Shown here: piece after piece, positions 45,726 through 54,766 of the stretch
Layout: every line of letters starts with the position of its first letter
How positions within the stretch are numbered: position 1 is the first letter of the stretch
From: DASYKT01 sp963718105
GTDB lineage: Bacteria > Acidobacteriota > Blastocatellia > Pyrinomonadales > Pyrinomonadaceae
DNA: 64,000 nt
Reading direction: 5' to 3'
Assembly (NCBI GenBank): GCA_963718105.1
Contig: OY970352.1
Coordinates: forward strand, 3,286,001 to 3,350,000
The notes under the pieces: generated by a model
The model's database searches: none
The model's input: only the letters and a program-made list of their open reading frames with translations
What the model was told of the DNA's origin: nothing
Program-made: the position numbers and the translations under genes

Positions 45726-46301
45726 TTACAATTGCGTCTTGAGCCACGCCCGCGCCAGATTCCAATCACGTAAAACTGTATTGGAATGAACGCCGAGCAC
45801 TTCGGCTATTTCGTCATTGGTCAGGCCGCCGAAGAATTTCAGTTCGACGATCTGGCTGCGGCGCGGATCTTTCTCGGCCAGTTTTTTCAGCGCATCATCG
45901 AGCGCGATCATTTGCGCGGGTTTTTCCCGGGCAAAAACAAAGGCTTCTTCGAGCGGGATCTTTTCCGCCGCGCCGCCGCGTTTTTCGGCTTTGTGTCCGC
46001 GGGCATAATCCACCAAAATGCGGCGCATCAGGCTGGCGGCCATGGCGAAAAAATGTGCCCGGTTTTGCCACGGCGTTTCCTGTTCGACAAGTTTAAGGAA
46101 CGCTTCGTGTACCAGCGCGGTCGGCTGCAGCGTATGCCCGCCTCTTTCGCCGCGCAGGTAGTGCCCCGCCAGACGGCGCAGCTCAGCATATACAAGTGGT
46201 ATCAATGCGTCCACAGCGTCACGATTTCCTTCATTAAGCGCGGACAGAAGCCGGGTTATCTCAGGGGAACTAAGCTCATGTTTATTCGCTTTTTCGGTCA
46301 T
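45726..46301 (-). CDS. ECF-type RNA polymerase sigma factor (kinase-associated, TIGR02999-like)
   Basis: A 191-residue sigma-70-family factor. Region 2 is LIPLVYAELRRLAGHYLRGE and the stretch to FAMAASLMRRILVDYARGHK; region 4 is RSQIVELKFFGGLTNDEIAE and VLGVHSNTVLRDWNLARAWL. The sequence PTALVHEAFLKLV and RAHFFAMAASLMRRILVDYA marks the subfamily that is usually encoded just before a serine/threonine kinase in Acidobacteriota and Planctomycetota. The kinase is likely its regulator or effector. No anti-sigma gene is present. Transcription of the kinase could continue through the family A repeat. Confidence 0.92.
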   Translation of the reverse strand: MTEKANKHELSSPEITRLLSALNEGNRDAVDALIPLVYAELRRLAGHYLRGERGGHTLQPTALVHEAFLKLVEQETPWQNRAHFFAMAASLMRRILVDYARGHKAEKRGGAAEKIPLEEAFVFAREKPAQMIALDDALKKLAEKDPRRSQIVELKFFGGLTNDEIAEVLGVHSNTVLRDWNLARAWLKTQL

Positions 46302-46451
46302 TTTGGATGCAAAACCGAGCCGGATGTGAATTATTCAAAAAAATTAGAACTTTTATTGTGGTTTTTACCGGCGAATTGCGCGTTATGGGCTGAAACGCAA
46401 TTTTTTCACAGTTTTCTGCTTGAAATATAAACATTTTGAAGGTGAAAGACA

Positions 46452-47042
46452 ATGAATTTCCGTGTATCCGAAAAAACCGTCCCTGTTTCCGTTCCCGTCC
46501 TGACCCGCATCGCCCGCGGTGAAGACTTTGCCGTCGAAGAATTTATGAGTTCATACGGCAATCTGGTTTGGGCGCTCGCCAAAAGATTCACTAACAGTTC
46601 GGAAGACGCCGAAGATGCCGTCCAGGAAATATTTCTTGAGATCTGGCAAAACGCCGGTCGTTACGACTGCGCGAAAGCGGCCGAGAGCACATTTATCACG
46701 ATGATCGCCCGCCGCCGGCTGATCGACCGGCTGCGTAAAACCTATCGCCAGCCGCAAACTCAATCGATGGAAAATTCCTTTGAGATCCAAATGTTTGGCG
46801 GCGGTGATAAACAGATGCAAACCAAGGTAGAAGCAAAACAGGCCGTCAAGGCAATGAAACAATTGCGTCCGGAACAGCGCAGCCTGATATTAATGACCGT
46901 CTTCGACGGCCTCTCGCACGGCGAGATCGCGCGGCTCACCGGCATGCCGCTGGGCACGGTGAAAACTAACATCCGCCGCGGTTTTAACCGGATGAGAGAA
47001 ATAATGAGCCTCGGCGCTTTTGGAAAGGCCGCGGCCGTATGA
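46452..47042 (+). CDS. ECF-type RNA polymerase sigma factor (RpoE-like)
   Basis: A 196-residue factor with region 2 (FMSSYGNLVWALAKRFTNSS, EDAEDAVQEIFLEIWQNAGR, FITMIARRRLIDRLRKTYRQ) and region 4 (LRPEQRSLILMTVFDGLSHG, EIARLTGMPLGTVKTNIRRG). It belongs to the common RpoE-like ECF group with a zinc-dependent anti-sigma partner in most genomes, but no anti-sigma gene follows; a terminator follows instead. GAAGGTGA precedes the ATG. It is divergent from the kinase-linked sigma gene, and the 150-base gap between them must hold both promoters. Confidence 0.92.
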   Translation: MNFRVSEKTVPVSVPVLTRIARGEDFAVEEFMSSYGNLVWALAKRFTNSSEDAEDAVQEIFLEIWQNAGRYDCAKAAESTFITMIARRRLIDRLRKTYRQPQTQSMENSFEIQMFGGGDKQMQTKVEAKQAVKAMKQLRPEQRSLILMTVFDGLSHGEIARLTGMPLGTVKTNIRRGFNRMREIMSLGAFGKAAAV

Positions 47043-47080
47043 TCTCTCCATCGCGAAGGTAAGACTTAAGATCATCGATC

Positions 47081-47112
47081 AAAAAAGCCGTGTAAAAATA
47101 CACGGCTTTTTT
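47081..47112. terminator. Bidirectional intrinsic terminator
   Basis: A 14-base perfect stem, AAAAAAGCCGTGTA (47081-47094) and TACACGGCTTTTTT (47099-47112), with a 4-base loop. The A-run and T-run allow it to end transcripts from both sides: the sigma gene on the plus strand and the unknown-protein gene on the minus strand. Confidence 0.93.
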
Positions 47113-47139
47113 ATTTCAGGTTTGAACGCTGCCGGTAGT

Positions 47140-47979
47140 TTAGGGCAGTGTCCGCGGATTACTGATCCGGAATTTGTTGCACGGCAGGCCTTCTCCGCCA
47201 TCGAGCGCGGGATTTCGCAAAGGAGCATCTACAGAATCCAGCCCGGCCCCGGCACTTGCTGAAACCGCAGCGGATACACCGCCGCCGTTCGAGCTCGCGG
47301 TCGCGGGCTCAGCCACATCCATAGGCTCGGCTTCAAGCGTGAATCTCACCGAGTCTCTGTCGGCATCGGAAATTATGTCGTACAGCATTTCCAGATCGCC
47401 CTTTTTGCTCATCGGCTGCTCATAGCAATCGTTATCGAAAACTATTGTCGCATCGTCGGAAAACACCATCGAAAAAGAACCGTTGCTAAGGCCGGTGACC
47501 CGGATCGTCAGCTCGCCGCCTTCGATCTCGGCTTTACCGGAATTACCGATATCCTGAAAGGGTGTTACCGCTTCCGAACCGCTCTGACTAACCAGCCGGT
47601 AACGGCGAGGGAGATGGTCTAACGCGGAAAATTTGGCATTCTCGATGCACATCAAAACCGCATTCATTTCGTCCATGGGAAATCTGGCTGACATAGCTTC
47701 GTGCACGCCCTCAGCGGTGAGGTCGACAAAGTCGTTATAATTGTCGCCTTCGCAGGTCTTGGTGAGCGGATCGGAAACGCTGATCTCAATTTTCACACCA
47801 CGCTGCCCGAGAGGGATGCCACTGTCATTGCCGTTGTTATCGGAATTGTTAGCGGCGCTGACGCTGCCTATCTGGAGCCTTACTTGATGGCATTCATTGA
47901 ACGGTAACAAGAGTTTCCAAACATCATCTTTCCTATAACTGGCTGCGATGCCCCTGGTAATAATTGTGAACTTGCTCAT
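47140..47979 (-). CDS. Unknown cytosolic protein encoded after the CHAT protease
   Basis: A 279-residue acidic protein with no signal peptide or membrane helix. Residues 1-215 look like a beta-rich globular domain (FTIITRGIAASYRKDDVWKL, GVKIEISVSDPLTKTCEGDN, DNDCYEQPMSKKGDLEMLYD). The last 65 residues are low-complexity Ser/Ala/Gly (SSNGGGVSAAVSASAGAGLD) ending in GEGLPCNKFRISNPRTLP, a likely flexible tail. AAGGAG precedes the ATG, and only 35 bases separate it from the CHAT gene, so the two are co-transcribed. I do not recognise a family. Being the last gene of a protease operon, it is a fair candidate for the protease's substrate or effector, which is inference only. Confidence 0.65.
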   Translation of the reverse strand: MSKFTIITRGIAASYRKDDVWKLLLPFNECHQVRLQIGSVSAANNSDNNGNDSGIPLGQRGVKIEISVSDPLTKTCEGDNYNDFVDLTAEGVHEAMSARFPMDEMNAVLMCIENAKFSALDHLPRRYRLVSQSGSEAVTPFQDIGNSGKAEIEGGELTIRVTGLSNGSFSMVFSDDATIVFDNDCYEQPMSKKGDLEMLYDIISDADRDSVRFTLEAEPMDVAEPATASSNGGGVSAAVSASAGAGLDSVDAPLRNPALDGGEGLPCNKFRISNPRTLP

Positions 47980-48014
47980 AGTTGTCTCCTTATTTTCATT
48001 AAGCCGGGGATTAA

Positions 48015-51000
48015 TTAAAATTCAGCATATCCGCCAAAAGCGGCAAATGATGCCCAGTAGTAAGGCGATCTAAATCGTTCATCGGCCGCGTTTACCATTT
48101 CCAATTGAGCCTTGCGCAGAGCTTTTACGGTAGAAAGCGATTCCCCTTTGCGATACTTGTGAAGTTTTTTCATCAATTCAGCAGTTGCGCCGGAATCCAC
48201 CGACCACTGGCTGGCAACCACTAGCGGCACACTTAACGATAGAAAAGTGCGCGACAGCCCTACCAGGCCTTCTCCGTTATAATCGCTTTCCACACCTGTC
48301 TGGCAAGCGGATAATATGACCAGCCGTGTGCGGGGCAGTTTTTCCGCCCTCAGCTCTGCATTGGTAAAGAAGTTATCTTCCGCGTTCGGGCTTTTAGCCA
48401 TCACGAGTTCAGACAACAACGGCGCCTCAGGATGAACCAGATAGTGACCCGCGAAATGAATAACGTCCGAATTGCCCATCGCCTGGCGAAAGGCTTTTTT
48501 GGTAGCTTCTCCGCTAACCAATACATTCGGCCCCACATAATTTCCCGCAATATTTCTGACCTCTTTTATCGATTCGGGAAGATTCTGCAAGCCGGGTAAT
48601 TGCTGGCGGTCGAAGGCGGGATCACCGATCGCCAGAAGGCTTTCGGTCGGGCCCGATCTTTCCTGCGCCTTTTGGGTAGAAAGAACAAAGACATTCGCGC
48701 TGGGCGAATAAAACATATCGAATTCCTGAATAAGATATCTGCCGTTGGGAGAAACAAGCGCGGCAAAAGGCAGATTAAACAATATTTTGTTCGGGATCAG
48801 GCAAATTTCTTTATCTCTATCAAGCTGCGGCAAGACCGGTGTGATCAGCAGGTTATAAAATTCCTGGGCGAGGCCGCGCGCCTGATCCTGTTGGGAACGG
48901 TCATGAGAAGTGATCTTATCGATATAAAGCTCGATCTTGTTCTTCATATCCGCGAGATTCACGCTCGAGGACACCATTTCAAACTTGTCATTCGAGATCA
49001 CCCAGATCAGGACCCGGTCTTTTAGTACGGCATATTGCAGAAGCTGAACGTTAGCGGGTATCTGGCTTCTGATCTGGCTCGCGTTCAAAGGCTGGGCCGA
49101 TTCACCGGGACGAAGGCTCGCAGCATCATTGGCGACGTTCTTATTGCTTTGTAATTGGTCTAATAAAGAACGGGAGTTTGACGCTTCCGCGTAATTGAAT
49201 GCTTCTTCAATATTGTTCGCGCGGAGTTCATGCTCGATCGCCACGTCATAGATCTCCTGCTCGTAATTAAAGAAACTGGCCCGTTCCTCTTCTTTGGTGA
49301 GCCGGCTTCGTTTTTCTTCGGCGAGAGTGATTATTTGCGGCAGATCTTTTTCGATCTCGGCGTCATCTCCCAGGGCTTCATAGGCCAGCAAACGCAATTT
49401 CCTGGTTTCATATAACAACTGCGAATCGCTCACCTCTTTTTTGACTTGCGGCGGTTGGCCGGCGGTCTCTTTTTGGGCCTGCAGCTCCTGCTCTTTTATC
49501 TCTTTTTGGATCTGTAACGATTGGTCGTAGCGCTGGACCGCGGCCAGGAAATTTTTCTTTTTAAACTCCAGGCTGCCTAAGCCGAGCATTATTTCCGCCA
49601 TCTCCTGCTGCTTTAGAGCATCACCAAGATCTCCGGCGCTCGCTATCGCTTCATTGAACCATCTTTCTGCCTCGGGTAGATCGCCGTTCTGAGTGTAAAC
49701 CTTGCCGGCGCTCTTCTGGGTGTCAATGACAAACAACTGGTCCTTTTGATTTTCCTGCGATTCCATCCTCTCCCGTACAATTGCCTGGGATAGTGACGTA
49801 AACCCCATCGAAGCGAGAGTTTCAAAAGCTTCATTCAGACCGCGTTCTTTTTGCCGGGAGCTGGCACTAACCTCGCCCGAATATTCGAAGATGCGCTGTA
49901 AGTAAGTGTATGTATTTTTCTCCTGCCGGACGGAACGGTCACGCGAATTGAGCGAACGCAGGAACTTTTGCGTCATATATATGTCGCCCATCGCTTCGGC
50001 TTCTTTCAGCGCCAGTTGGTAGCGGTTGTCTACGTCCGTCGGCAAAAGCAATCCCAGGGACGCTTGCCCGCCGATCACCCAGTCGAGATTCATTAATGTG
50101 AACCAGCGGTAATTTTTTTGCCGGGAAAAAGCATCTACCTGCTTAAACAATTCAAGCGCACCCTGGCGATCCGAAGAATACTTCCAATAAGCGATGAAAT
50201 AGTCGGCTACAGTTTTTGCTTCGATCGTATCTCCGGCCTGCAGGAACAGGTCCCGGGCAGACGTGAAATTGTTGATAGCCTGGTTGAATCCTTTACCGGT
50301 GCACAATGCATATCCCTGACGCATCTGCGCCTGCGCATTCTTTAAGATCTCTTTTTTCTTTTGCGGCAGGTTTTCATAAAAACCGGCCAGATCGGAGGCG
50401 TAGTTGTCCTGGTTACGCTCTTTTTCCAGACGGCCGAGATATTTAAGCGCGCGTAAAAGCTCAGCCTGTTTTCCCTCATCGTCCGTCTCTACTAAAGACA
50501 TAGCCAGTTTTTGCGGCAGGTATCTTTCCTTGATCAATTCCCGGTTCACGCTGGCCAGTTTAAATGCTTCGTCGTCGCGCCCGGCAGCGGCGGCATCGAG
50601 AAAGGTCTGCTGAAAATTATTCGCATCCATTTTTTCCTGCGAAGCCTGCTCTTCCAGCTCCCGCAAATGGTCTCGCGCTTCGTCCGCCCATCTTGAGGTC
50701 TGATCGTGTTTCAGATATTCCTGCCATGCCTCTTTTGCCTGATTGACCAGGGGCAATGCTTCCAGACAGCGGGCCTTATTAAACAATGCCTCCAGCAGAC
50801 CGGGCTTTATCTGCAAAGCTTTTTCAATATTCTCGTATGCCTGCACGGTCATCTTGAAGCGGACGCCTTTATCTTCCTCAAGCTGTCCTTTTTCCAGATA
50901 CGCCACACCCAGATCGCTATATATCTGAGCATTTTTCGGGTCTTTTAGCAGGGCTTTTTTCAACTGCTGGATGGCCGCGTCAAAATCCTTTTGCGTCAAA

Positions 51001-51674
51001 TAGAGGCTGGCCAGCAGGAAAGGGTCACCGCTATCCACGATCTGGCGTTTAGCGCGGTCGACCTCGTTCTTATCCACCTGGGAATCCTCGCCGCTGCGCA
51101 AACGAAAGTAAGGGGCGTAATTTAACCCGGAAACGCGGGATTCCAGCGGCCGCTCGTGCTCATATGCTTTGTTAAGCAGGGCGAGTCCCTGTCTGGTGCC
51201 GTAAGTTGAGTACCAATTCCATGCAAAGAACGATGAAAAAACCACCAGAATAGCGGTCAGGCCTACTGCGCCGGCCAGGCGCAATGAAGGAGCGGAACCG
51301 GGCCCGCCTATCAATTGCCCAATCAATTGTGATGAAGGGAATGAGAATAAACGGGCGAATATCGATTTTTTTACCGGCAGGATGACGCGGGAAACGGGAT
51401 CATCCAGATAATTCCTGAAAATACGGGCAAATTTGATCTTTTCGAGACTGTCTTTGGAAGTCAAAAAGCGGGCCTCAAAAGCCTCTTTTTCGGCTCCGGC
51501 CAGCTTTCCATCGGCATAATACTGGATCAATTCATCTTCGATCGACTGCATATTTTCATAATATTCATTGTCGGTCAGCAGACGTTTTTCGACGTGCTCC
51601 AGCTCCTGCTCGGAACCGAACATTCCAAGCAAATATGCCTTTAATTCCTTATATTGCCGTATTTCTTCTCGCAT
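48015..51674 (-). CDS. Giant TPR protein with anti-sigma-like N-terminus and C-terminal CHAT protease domain
   Basis: A 1219-residue protein. Residues 1-100 (LKAYLLGMFGSEQELEHVEK, LADNEYY-type turn, QYYADGKLAGAEKEAFEARF) resemble the cytosolic helical part of anti-sigma factors, without zinc-binding CxxC. A membrane helix lies at about 140-160 (GAVGLTAILVVFSSFFAWNW). Some 750 residues of TPR-like helices follow. The CHAT domain (about 930-1219) has the caspase-like catalytic pair: His1077 in VIHFAGHYLV and Cys1124 in LVILSACQTGVESD. CHAT proteases cut specific partner proteins. A sigma factor gene lies 55 bases upstream and an unknown protein 35 bases downstream, forming one operon. The fusion suggests that sigma release or partner cleavage is linked to a signal sensed by the TPR region. 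Confidence 0.88.
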   Translation of the reverse strand: MREEIRQYKELKAYLLGMFGSEQELEHVEKRLLTDNEYYENMQSIEDELIQYYADGKLAGAEKEAFEARFLTSKDSLEKIKFARIFRNYLDDPVSRVILPVKKSIFARLFSFPSSQLIGQLIGGPGSAPSLRLAGAVGLTAILVVFSSFFAWNWYSTYGTRQGLALLNKAYEHERPLESRVSGLNYAPYFRLRSGEDSQVDKNEVDRAKRQIVDSGDPFLLASLYLTQKDFDAAIQQLKKALLKDPKNAQIYSDLGVAYLEKGQLEEDKGVRFKMTVQAYENIEKALQIKPGLLEALFNKARCLEALPLVNQAKEAWQEYLKHDQTSRWADEARDHLRELEEQASQEKMDANNFQQTFLDAAAAGRDDEAFKLASVNRELIKERYLPQKLAMSLVETDDEGKQAELLRALKYLGRLEKERNQDNYASDLAGFYENLPQKKKEILKNAQAQMRQGYALCTGKGFNQAINNFTSARDLFLQAGDTIEAKTVADYFIAYWKYSSDRQGALELFKQVDAFSRQKNYRWFTLMNLDWVIGGQASLGLLLPTDVDNRYQLALKEAEAMGDIYMTQKFLRSLNSRDRSVRQEKNTYTYLQRIFEYSGEVSASSRQKERGLNEAFETLASMGFTSLSQAIVRERMESQENQKDQLFVIDTQKSAGKVYTQNGDLPEAERWFNEAIASAGDLGDALKQQEMAEIMLGLGSLEFKKKNFLAAVQRYDQSLQIQKEIKEQELQAQKETAGQPPQVKKEVSDSQLLYETRKLRLLAYEALGDDAEIEKDLPQIITLAEEKRSRLTKEEERASFFNYEQEIYDVAIEHELRANNIEEAFNYAEASNSRSLLDQLQSNKNVANDAASLRPGESAQPLNASQIRSQIPANVQLLQYAVLKDRVLIWVISNDKFEMVSSSVNLADMKNKIELYIDKITSHDRSQQDQARGLAQEFYNLLITPVLPQLDRDKEICLIPNKILFNLPFAALVSPNGRYLIQEFDMFYSPSANVFVLSTQKAQERSGPTESLLAIGDPAFDRQQLPGLQNLPESIKEVRNIAGNYVGPNVLVSGEATKKAFRQAMGNSDVIHFAGHYLVHPEAPLLSELVMAKSPNAEDNFFTNAELRAEKLPRTRLVILSACQTGVESDYNGEGLVGLSRTFLSLSVPLVVASQWSVDSGATAELMKKLHKYRKGESLSTVKALRKAQLEMVNAADERFRSPYYWASFAAFGGYAEF

Positions 51675-51729
51675 ACACTGATTCCCCCCGGTAAACGCTC
51701 CTATTTCTTATGTTTTTTTGCCAAAAACG

Positions 51730-52311
51730 TTACCCCGGACGGTATTTTTTAATACAGTTTGTAATGCACTTCCGGAGTCCTTCGCGAATGCGAAAAGCCC
51801 GTATTCGGAGCGCCTTATTAGAGATCCCCAGGTCGGTGGCGATCTTTTTGCGCCGTTCTACCTTGGCGCCCTTGTTATCCGTGTAGTAACCAAGGATAAA
51901 TTCACGCTGTTCGGGGGTGAGTTCCGCCAGGCATTCATCCAGACACCCGTAGTTCTGATCTTCGGCCTCAGAATCCTCATCTTTTTCGGGAGATTCGACA
52001 ACAGCTATATTGTCGGTAAGTTCGGTTGATTTGGGGGCGCGGACAGACTCCAAAAACACATTTTTGGCAACGGCGTAAAAATACAGGGCGGGATCACCCT
52101 GATATGAGTCGAAGATCGTATCTATTTTTTTTACTACCCGATCGATCGTTTCATCTGCCAACTCGTCAGCCTGATGACAGCCGCGGGCATGAAAAATTTT
52201 GACCAACCGCTCACGGATCGCCGCATATTTTTCTCCCGCTGCTTCCCTGTCATCATTCAGCCAGGTTAGTAGTTTCTCAAATTGCTCAGGTTCAAATGTA
52301 GTTGGGACCAT
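51730..52311 (-). CDS. ECF-type sigma factor upstream of the CHAT protein
   Basis: A 193-residue sigma-70-family protein. Region 2 is seen in ADELADETIDRVVKKIDTIF and ALYFYAVAKNVFLESVRAPK. Region 4 is LTPEQREFILGYYTDNKGAK and KKIATDLGISNKALRIRAFR. The region between is acidic (SPEKDEDSEAEDQ). It is the first gene of a three-gene unit with the TPR-CHAT protein, whose N-terminus looks like an anti-sigma domain, so the two probably bind each other at the membrane. Similar factors with a CHAT/TPR partner are common in Acidobacteriota but poorly studied. Confidence 0.88.
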   Translation of the reverse strand: MVPTTFEPEQFEKLLTWLNDDREAAGEKYAAIRERLVKIFHARGCHQADELADETIDRVVKKIDTIFDSYQGDPALYFYAVAKNVFLESVRAPKSTELTDNIAVVESPEKDEDSEAEDQNYGCLDECLAELTPEQREFILGYYTDNKGAKVERRKKIATDLGISNKALRIRAFRIREGLRKCITNCIKKYRPG

Positions 52312-52544
52312 TCAAATACTCAGCTTTGCCTAAAGCCAAAACGGGGACTTGGCTGCCCTCATAATTCTTTACACCATTAAGTGGGGCAGCCTCGTCAAGA
52401 CCTAAAAGCCAGCTTTAGAGATTCTATTCGTTTTTGCGGGCGCCCAAGACAGAAAAAGTACCCGTTCATACGACTTACTTATTCTATAATGACAGGCCCT
52501 GCGCGTGTTAAAAAAAATTGCGAATTATTATTTGGGTGGGATCA

Positions 52545-53306
52545 CTATTTTTCCGCTACCGCTATTATATTTTGCGTAAAAATTCCCCGGGGGCTTCCGG
52601 TCTCAACCATTTTCCAGAATTTCAATCTCAGTACCAGCAAACTCCACAATACATATCTGATACCGGACTTGATGCCGTACGGAACGGGGCCCGTCGGGAA
52701 ACACTGTACGCTGCTAAAACCCGTATTGAGCATTACCTGACTGATCGAGGACTCCGTATAAGCCATTTCGTGAGTATAATCCCCGTAAAAAATACTGCTG
52801 TAAAAAAATCCCTGGCCATTGGGGACCTGCATCAGGAACCGGCCGCCTTTTTTCAGATTGCGGTTGATCAGCCGGAGCAGGTCGAACGCCTCTTGTTTCG
52901 TGAAATGTTCGATGACGTCTTTGGCCACGATCATATCGAACGGTTCGCTGTTATTGCTGAGAAATTCTACAAAATCCCCGCACTCCAGGTTGTTTATCTC
53001 CATCGCACGGCCTTTGTTTATCTGCTCGGGAGAGACATCGATACCCCAGGTATTTTCGTAGCCCTTCTTTTGCAGGTGATAGACAAAATAACCGTCTCCG
53101 CAGCCGATCTCCAGGATCCGCGCGCTTTTCTCCGCCGGCATATGCCGGCCGTAGTAATGCTCGATAGCGGCAGGTTTTACATGCGCCAAAGAGTTTTCAC
53201 CATGCAAGTTCCGGTTATGGGTACTTATATAGGTGTCATAAATGGTCTTTTTATAATCGTCCATCGGTGAAACAATTTGAGATTCTTTGGCTTTTGGTAC
53301 GGACAT
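52545..53306 (-). CDS. Class I SAM-dependent methyltransferase
   Basis: A 253-residue protein with the Rossmann-type methyltransferase motifs: motif I ARILEIGCGDGYFVYHLQKK, acidic motif II NTWGIDVSPEQINKGRAMEI, and motif IV DMIVAKDVIEHFTKQEAFDL, then LKKGGRFLMQVPNGQGFFYS. This pattern is that of the UbiG/Methyltransf_12 group often acting on sugars or lipids in surface-polysaccharide genes. No glycosyltransferase genes are nearby, so the substrate is unknown. Its 3' side borders a 233-base gap before the sigma operon, in which I see nothing beyond possible promoters. Confidence 0.88.
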   Translation of the reverse strand: MSVPKAKESQIVSPMDDYKKTIYDTYISTHNRNLHGENSLAHVKPAAIEHYYGRHMPAEKSARILEIGCGDGYFVYHLQKKGYENTWGIDVSPEQINKGRAMEINNLECGDFVEFLSNNSEPFDMIVAKDVIEHFTKQEAFDLLRLINRNLKKGGRFLMQVPNGQGFFYSSIFYGDYTHEMAYTESSISQVMLNTGFSSVQCFPTGPVPYGIKSGIRYVLWSLLVLRLKFWKMVETGSPRGIFTQNIIAVAEK

Positions 53307-53401
53307 TAGACAGACAATAATTTGGATGTGTTCAAATAGTAGAGAGACACTTTGGGAAAGTCAAGATGTTCTTGAATTTACACTTGTGCCGCTTTTCGTC
53401 A

Positions 53402-53881
53402 TTACTCAAGAAAATCGAGGCCCATTTCACGCGGCCCGAGCTTATTCCGCATAATGATACGGGCACAGCCATTCCAACGCAAAATGGCGTCATCATTGCC
53501 GGGCGGACGAACATTTTCGGCTCTTTCAAACCATTCCATAGCTTGCAAAATGAGTTCGTAAGCGTTCAAACCGCCTTTATTAAGCGTGGCTTTGGCCCGC
53601 CGCTCATAGGTGATACCCGTGTAATAAGAGCGCTCATATTCGTCGGTTAAAGCGGACAGATAGTCCTGCACACGGCTATCGCCGATGGCGTAATCTTTAC
53701 CGAAACGGTCGGTCATTGCCAGCACGACATTTATCAACGCCTCCTGATTTTCCGGGTCGACCGCCAGGACATCCATGCAAATACTTTCGGCCGCCCCGGG
53801 TTCATTGAGCAGCCGGTAATGTTTGGCTTTTTCCAGCGCCGCCGGAACCGCTTCTTTAGATAAAGGTTTTAGCTCGAACAT
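53402..53881 (-). CDS. TPR-like protein, unknown function
   Basis: A 159-residue soluble protein made of TPR-like helix pairs (AALEKAKHYRLLNEPGAAES, AYELILQAMEWFERAENVRP), with conserved-looking RWNGCARIIMRN near the C-terminus. There is no signal peptide. It follows sdhB on the minus strand after 38 bases containing a degenerate family B arm, so it may be read through from the sdh operon. No enzyme motif is seen. A scaffold or assembly role for the complex is possible but unproven. Confidence 0.68.
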   Translation of the reverse strand: MFELKPLSKEAVPAALEKAKHYRLLNEPGAAESICMDVLAVDPENQEALINVVLAMTDRFGKDYAIGDSRVQDYLSALTDEYERSYYTGITYERRAKATLNKGGLNAYELILQAMEWFERAENVRPPGNDDAILRWNGCARIIMRNKLGPREMGLDFLE

Positions 53882-53890
53882 ACTTTTTCA

Positions 53891-53912
53891 GGCTGAAACG
53901 CGACAATTATGG
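53891..53912. repeat. Degenerate family B arm
   Basis: GGCTGAAACGCGACAATTAT and GG differ from the family B arm GGCAGAAACGCGACAGTTATGG at two positions. It is unpaired and lies in the 38-base gap between sdhB and the TPR-like gene. Confidence 0.6.
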
Positions 53913-53919
53913 TTTCTGC

Positions 53920-54666
53920 TTATTTCTTTTTCCGGAACAGCTTCACCAGTTTGGCGACGGGATCATAAAATTCATCGACCACCCGCTCCTTAAGCGGAAT
54001 TATAGCATTATCGGTGATGGTGATATGTTCCGGGCAGACCTTGGTGCAGCACTTGGTGATGTTGCAGTAGCCAATGCCAAACTCGTCTTTTAATTCCTGG
54101 CGGCGATCGACGGTATCCAGCGGGTGCATCTCCAGCGCGCCGGCATAAACCAGAAAGCGCGGGCCGATAAATTCCTCGTGCTTGTGGTGGTCGCGCAGCA
54201 CGTGGCAAACATCCTGGCAGAGAAAGCATTCGATACATTTGCGAAATTCCTGTACGCGGTCGACGTCTTCCTGCTGCATGCGCCAGGTTCCGTCTTCGGC
54301 GTCGGGCTTGCGCGGCGTAAATTTTTTGATGCGTTTTTTGACCTCGTAATTCCAGGAAACATCGGTCAGCAGATCGCGCACGTGCGGAAAGGTTTGCATC
54401 GGCTCGACGGTCACCGGTTCTTCCATCGGCAAGGTGTTGAGCCGGGTCATGCACATCAACTTCGGCATCCCGTTTATCTCCGCTGAGCACGAGCCGCATT
54501 TACCCGCTTTGCAATTCCAGCGGCAGGCCAGATCGTTAGCTTGCTCGCTCTGCACCTGCAGCACGGCGTCGAGCACGACCATGCCCTCAGAGACCTCGGT
54601 CTGATAGTCGACAAATTCCCCTTCACCGCGCTCGCCGCGCCAAATCCTGAATGTTGCTTGAGCCAT
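53920..54666 (-). CDS. sdhB: Succinate dehydrogenase/fumarate reductase iron-sulfur subunit
   Basis: A 248-residue protein. [2Fe-2S] ligands are in CRWNCKAGKCGSCSAEINGM and C of LMCMTR; the second domain has CIECFLCQDVCHVLRDH for the [4Fe-4S] cluster and CCTKVCPEHITI with further Cys for the [3Fe-4S] and [4Fe-4S] clusters. It passes electrons from the flavoprotein to the membrane subunit. The ATG at 54666 has GAGGAG upstream; a longer frame to 54693 lacks support. Gene order C-A-B and the type of anchor match the mycobacterial Sdh1 (Rv0249c-Rv0247c) rather than the E. coli enzyme. An FRG-domain gene separates it from sdhA. Confidence 0.95.
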   Translation of the reverse strand: MAQATFRIWRGERGEGEFVDYQTEVSEGMVVLDAVLQVQSEQANDLACRWNCKAGKCGSCSAEINGMPKLMCMTRLNTLPMEEPVTVEPMQTFPHVRDLLTDVSWNYEVKKRIKKFTPRKPDAEDGTWRMQQEDVDRVQEFRKCIECFLCQDVCHVLRDHHKHEEFIGPRFLVYAGALEMHPLDTVDRRQELKDEFGIGYCNITKCCTKVCPEHITITDNAIIPLKERVVDEFYDPVAKLVKLFRKKK

Positions 54667-54766
54667 ATTCTCCTCTTTGAACCCTGATCTCAAAAAGCCC
54701 GCTAACGGCCTCTCTCCCGAAAAATATTCTTTATTTGATGTACCGTTCGCTTCAGCGGGTCTGCGA

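Noticed and set aside
47140..47979. Gasdermin as partner of the CHAT protease
   Set aside because: Bacterial gasdermins have a modified N-terminal cysteine and a membrane-inserting beta fold with a short inhibitory tail. This protein starts MSKF, has no N-terminal Cys and its tail is a long Ser/Ala/Gly stretch, so the label is not supported.
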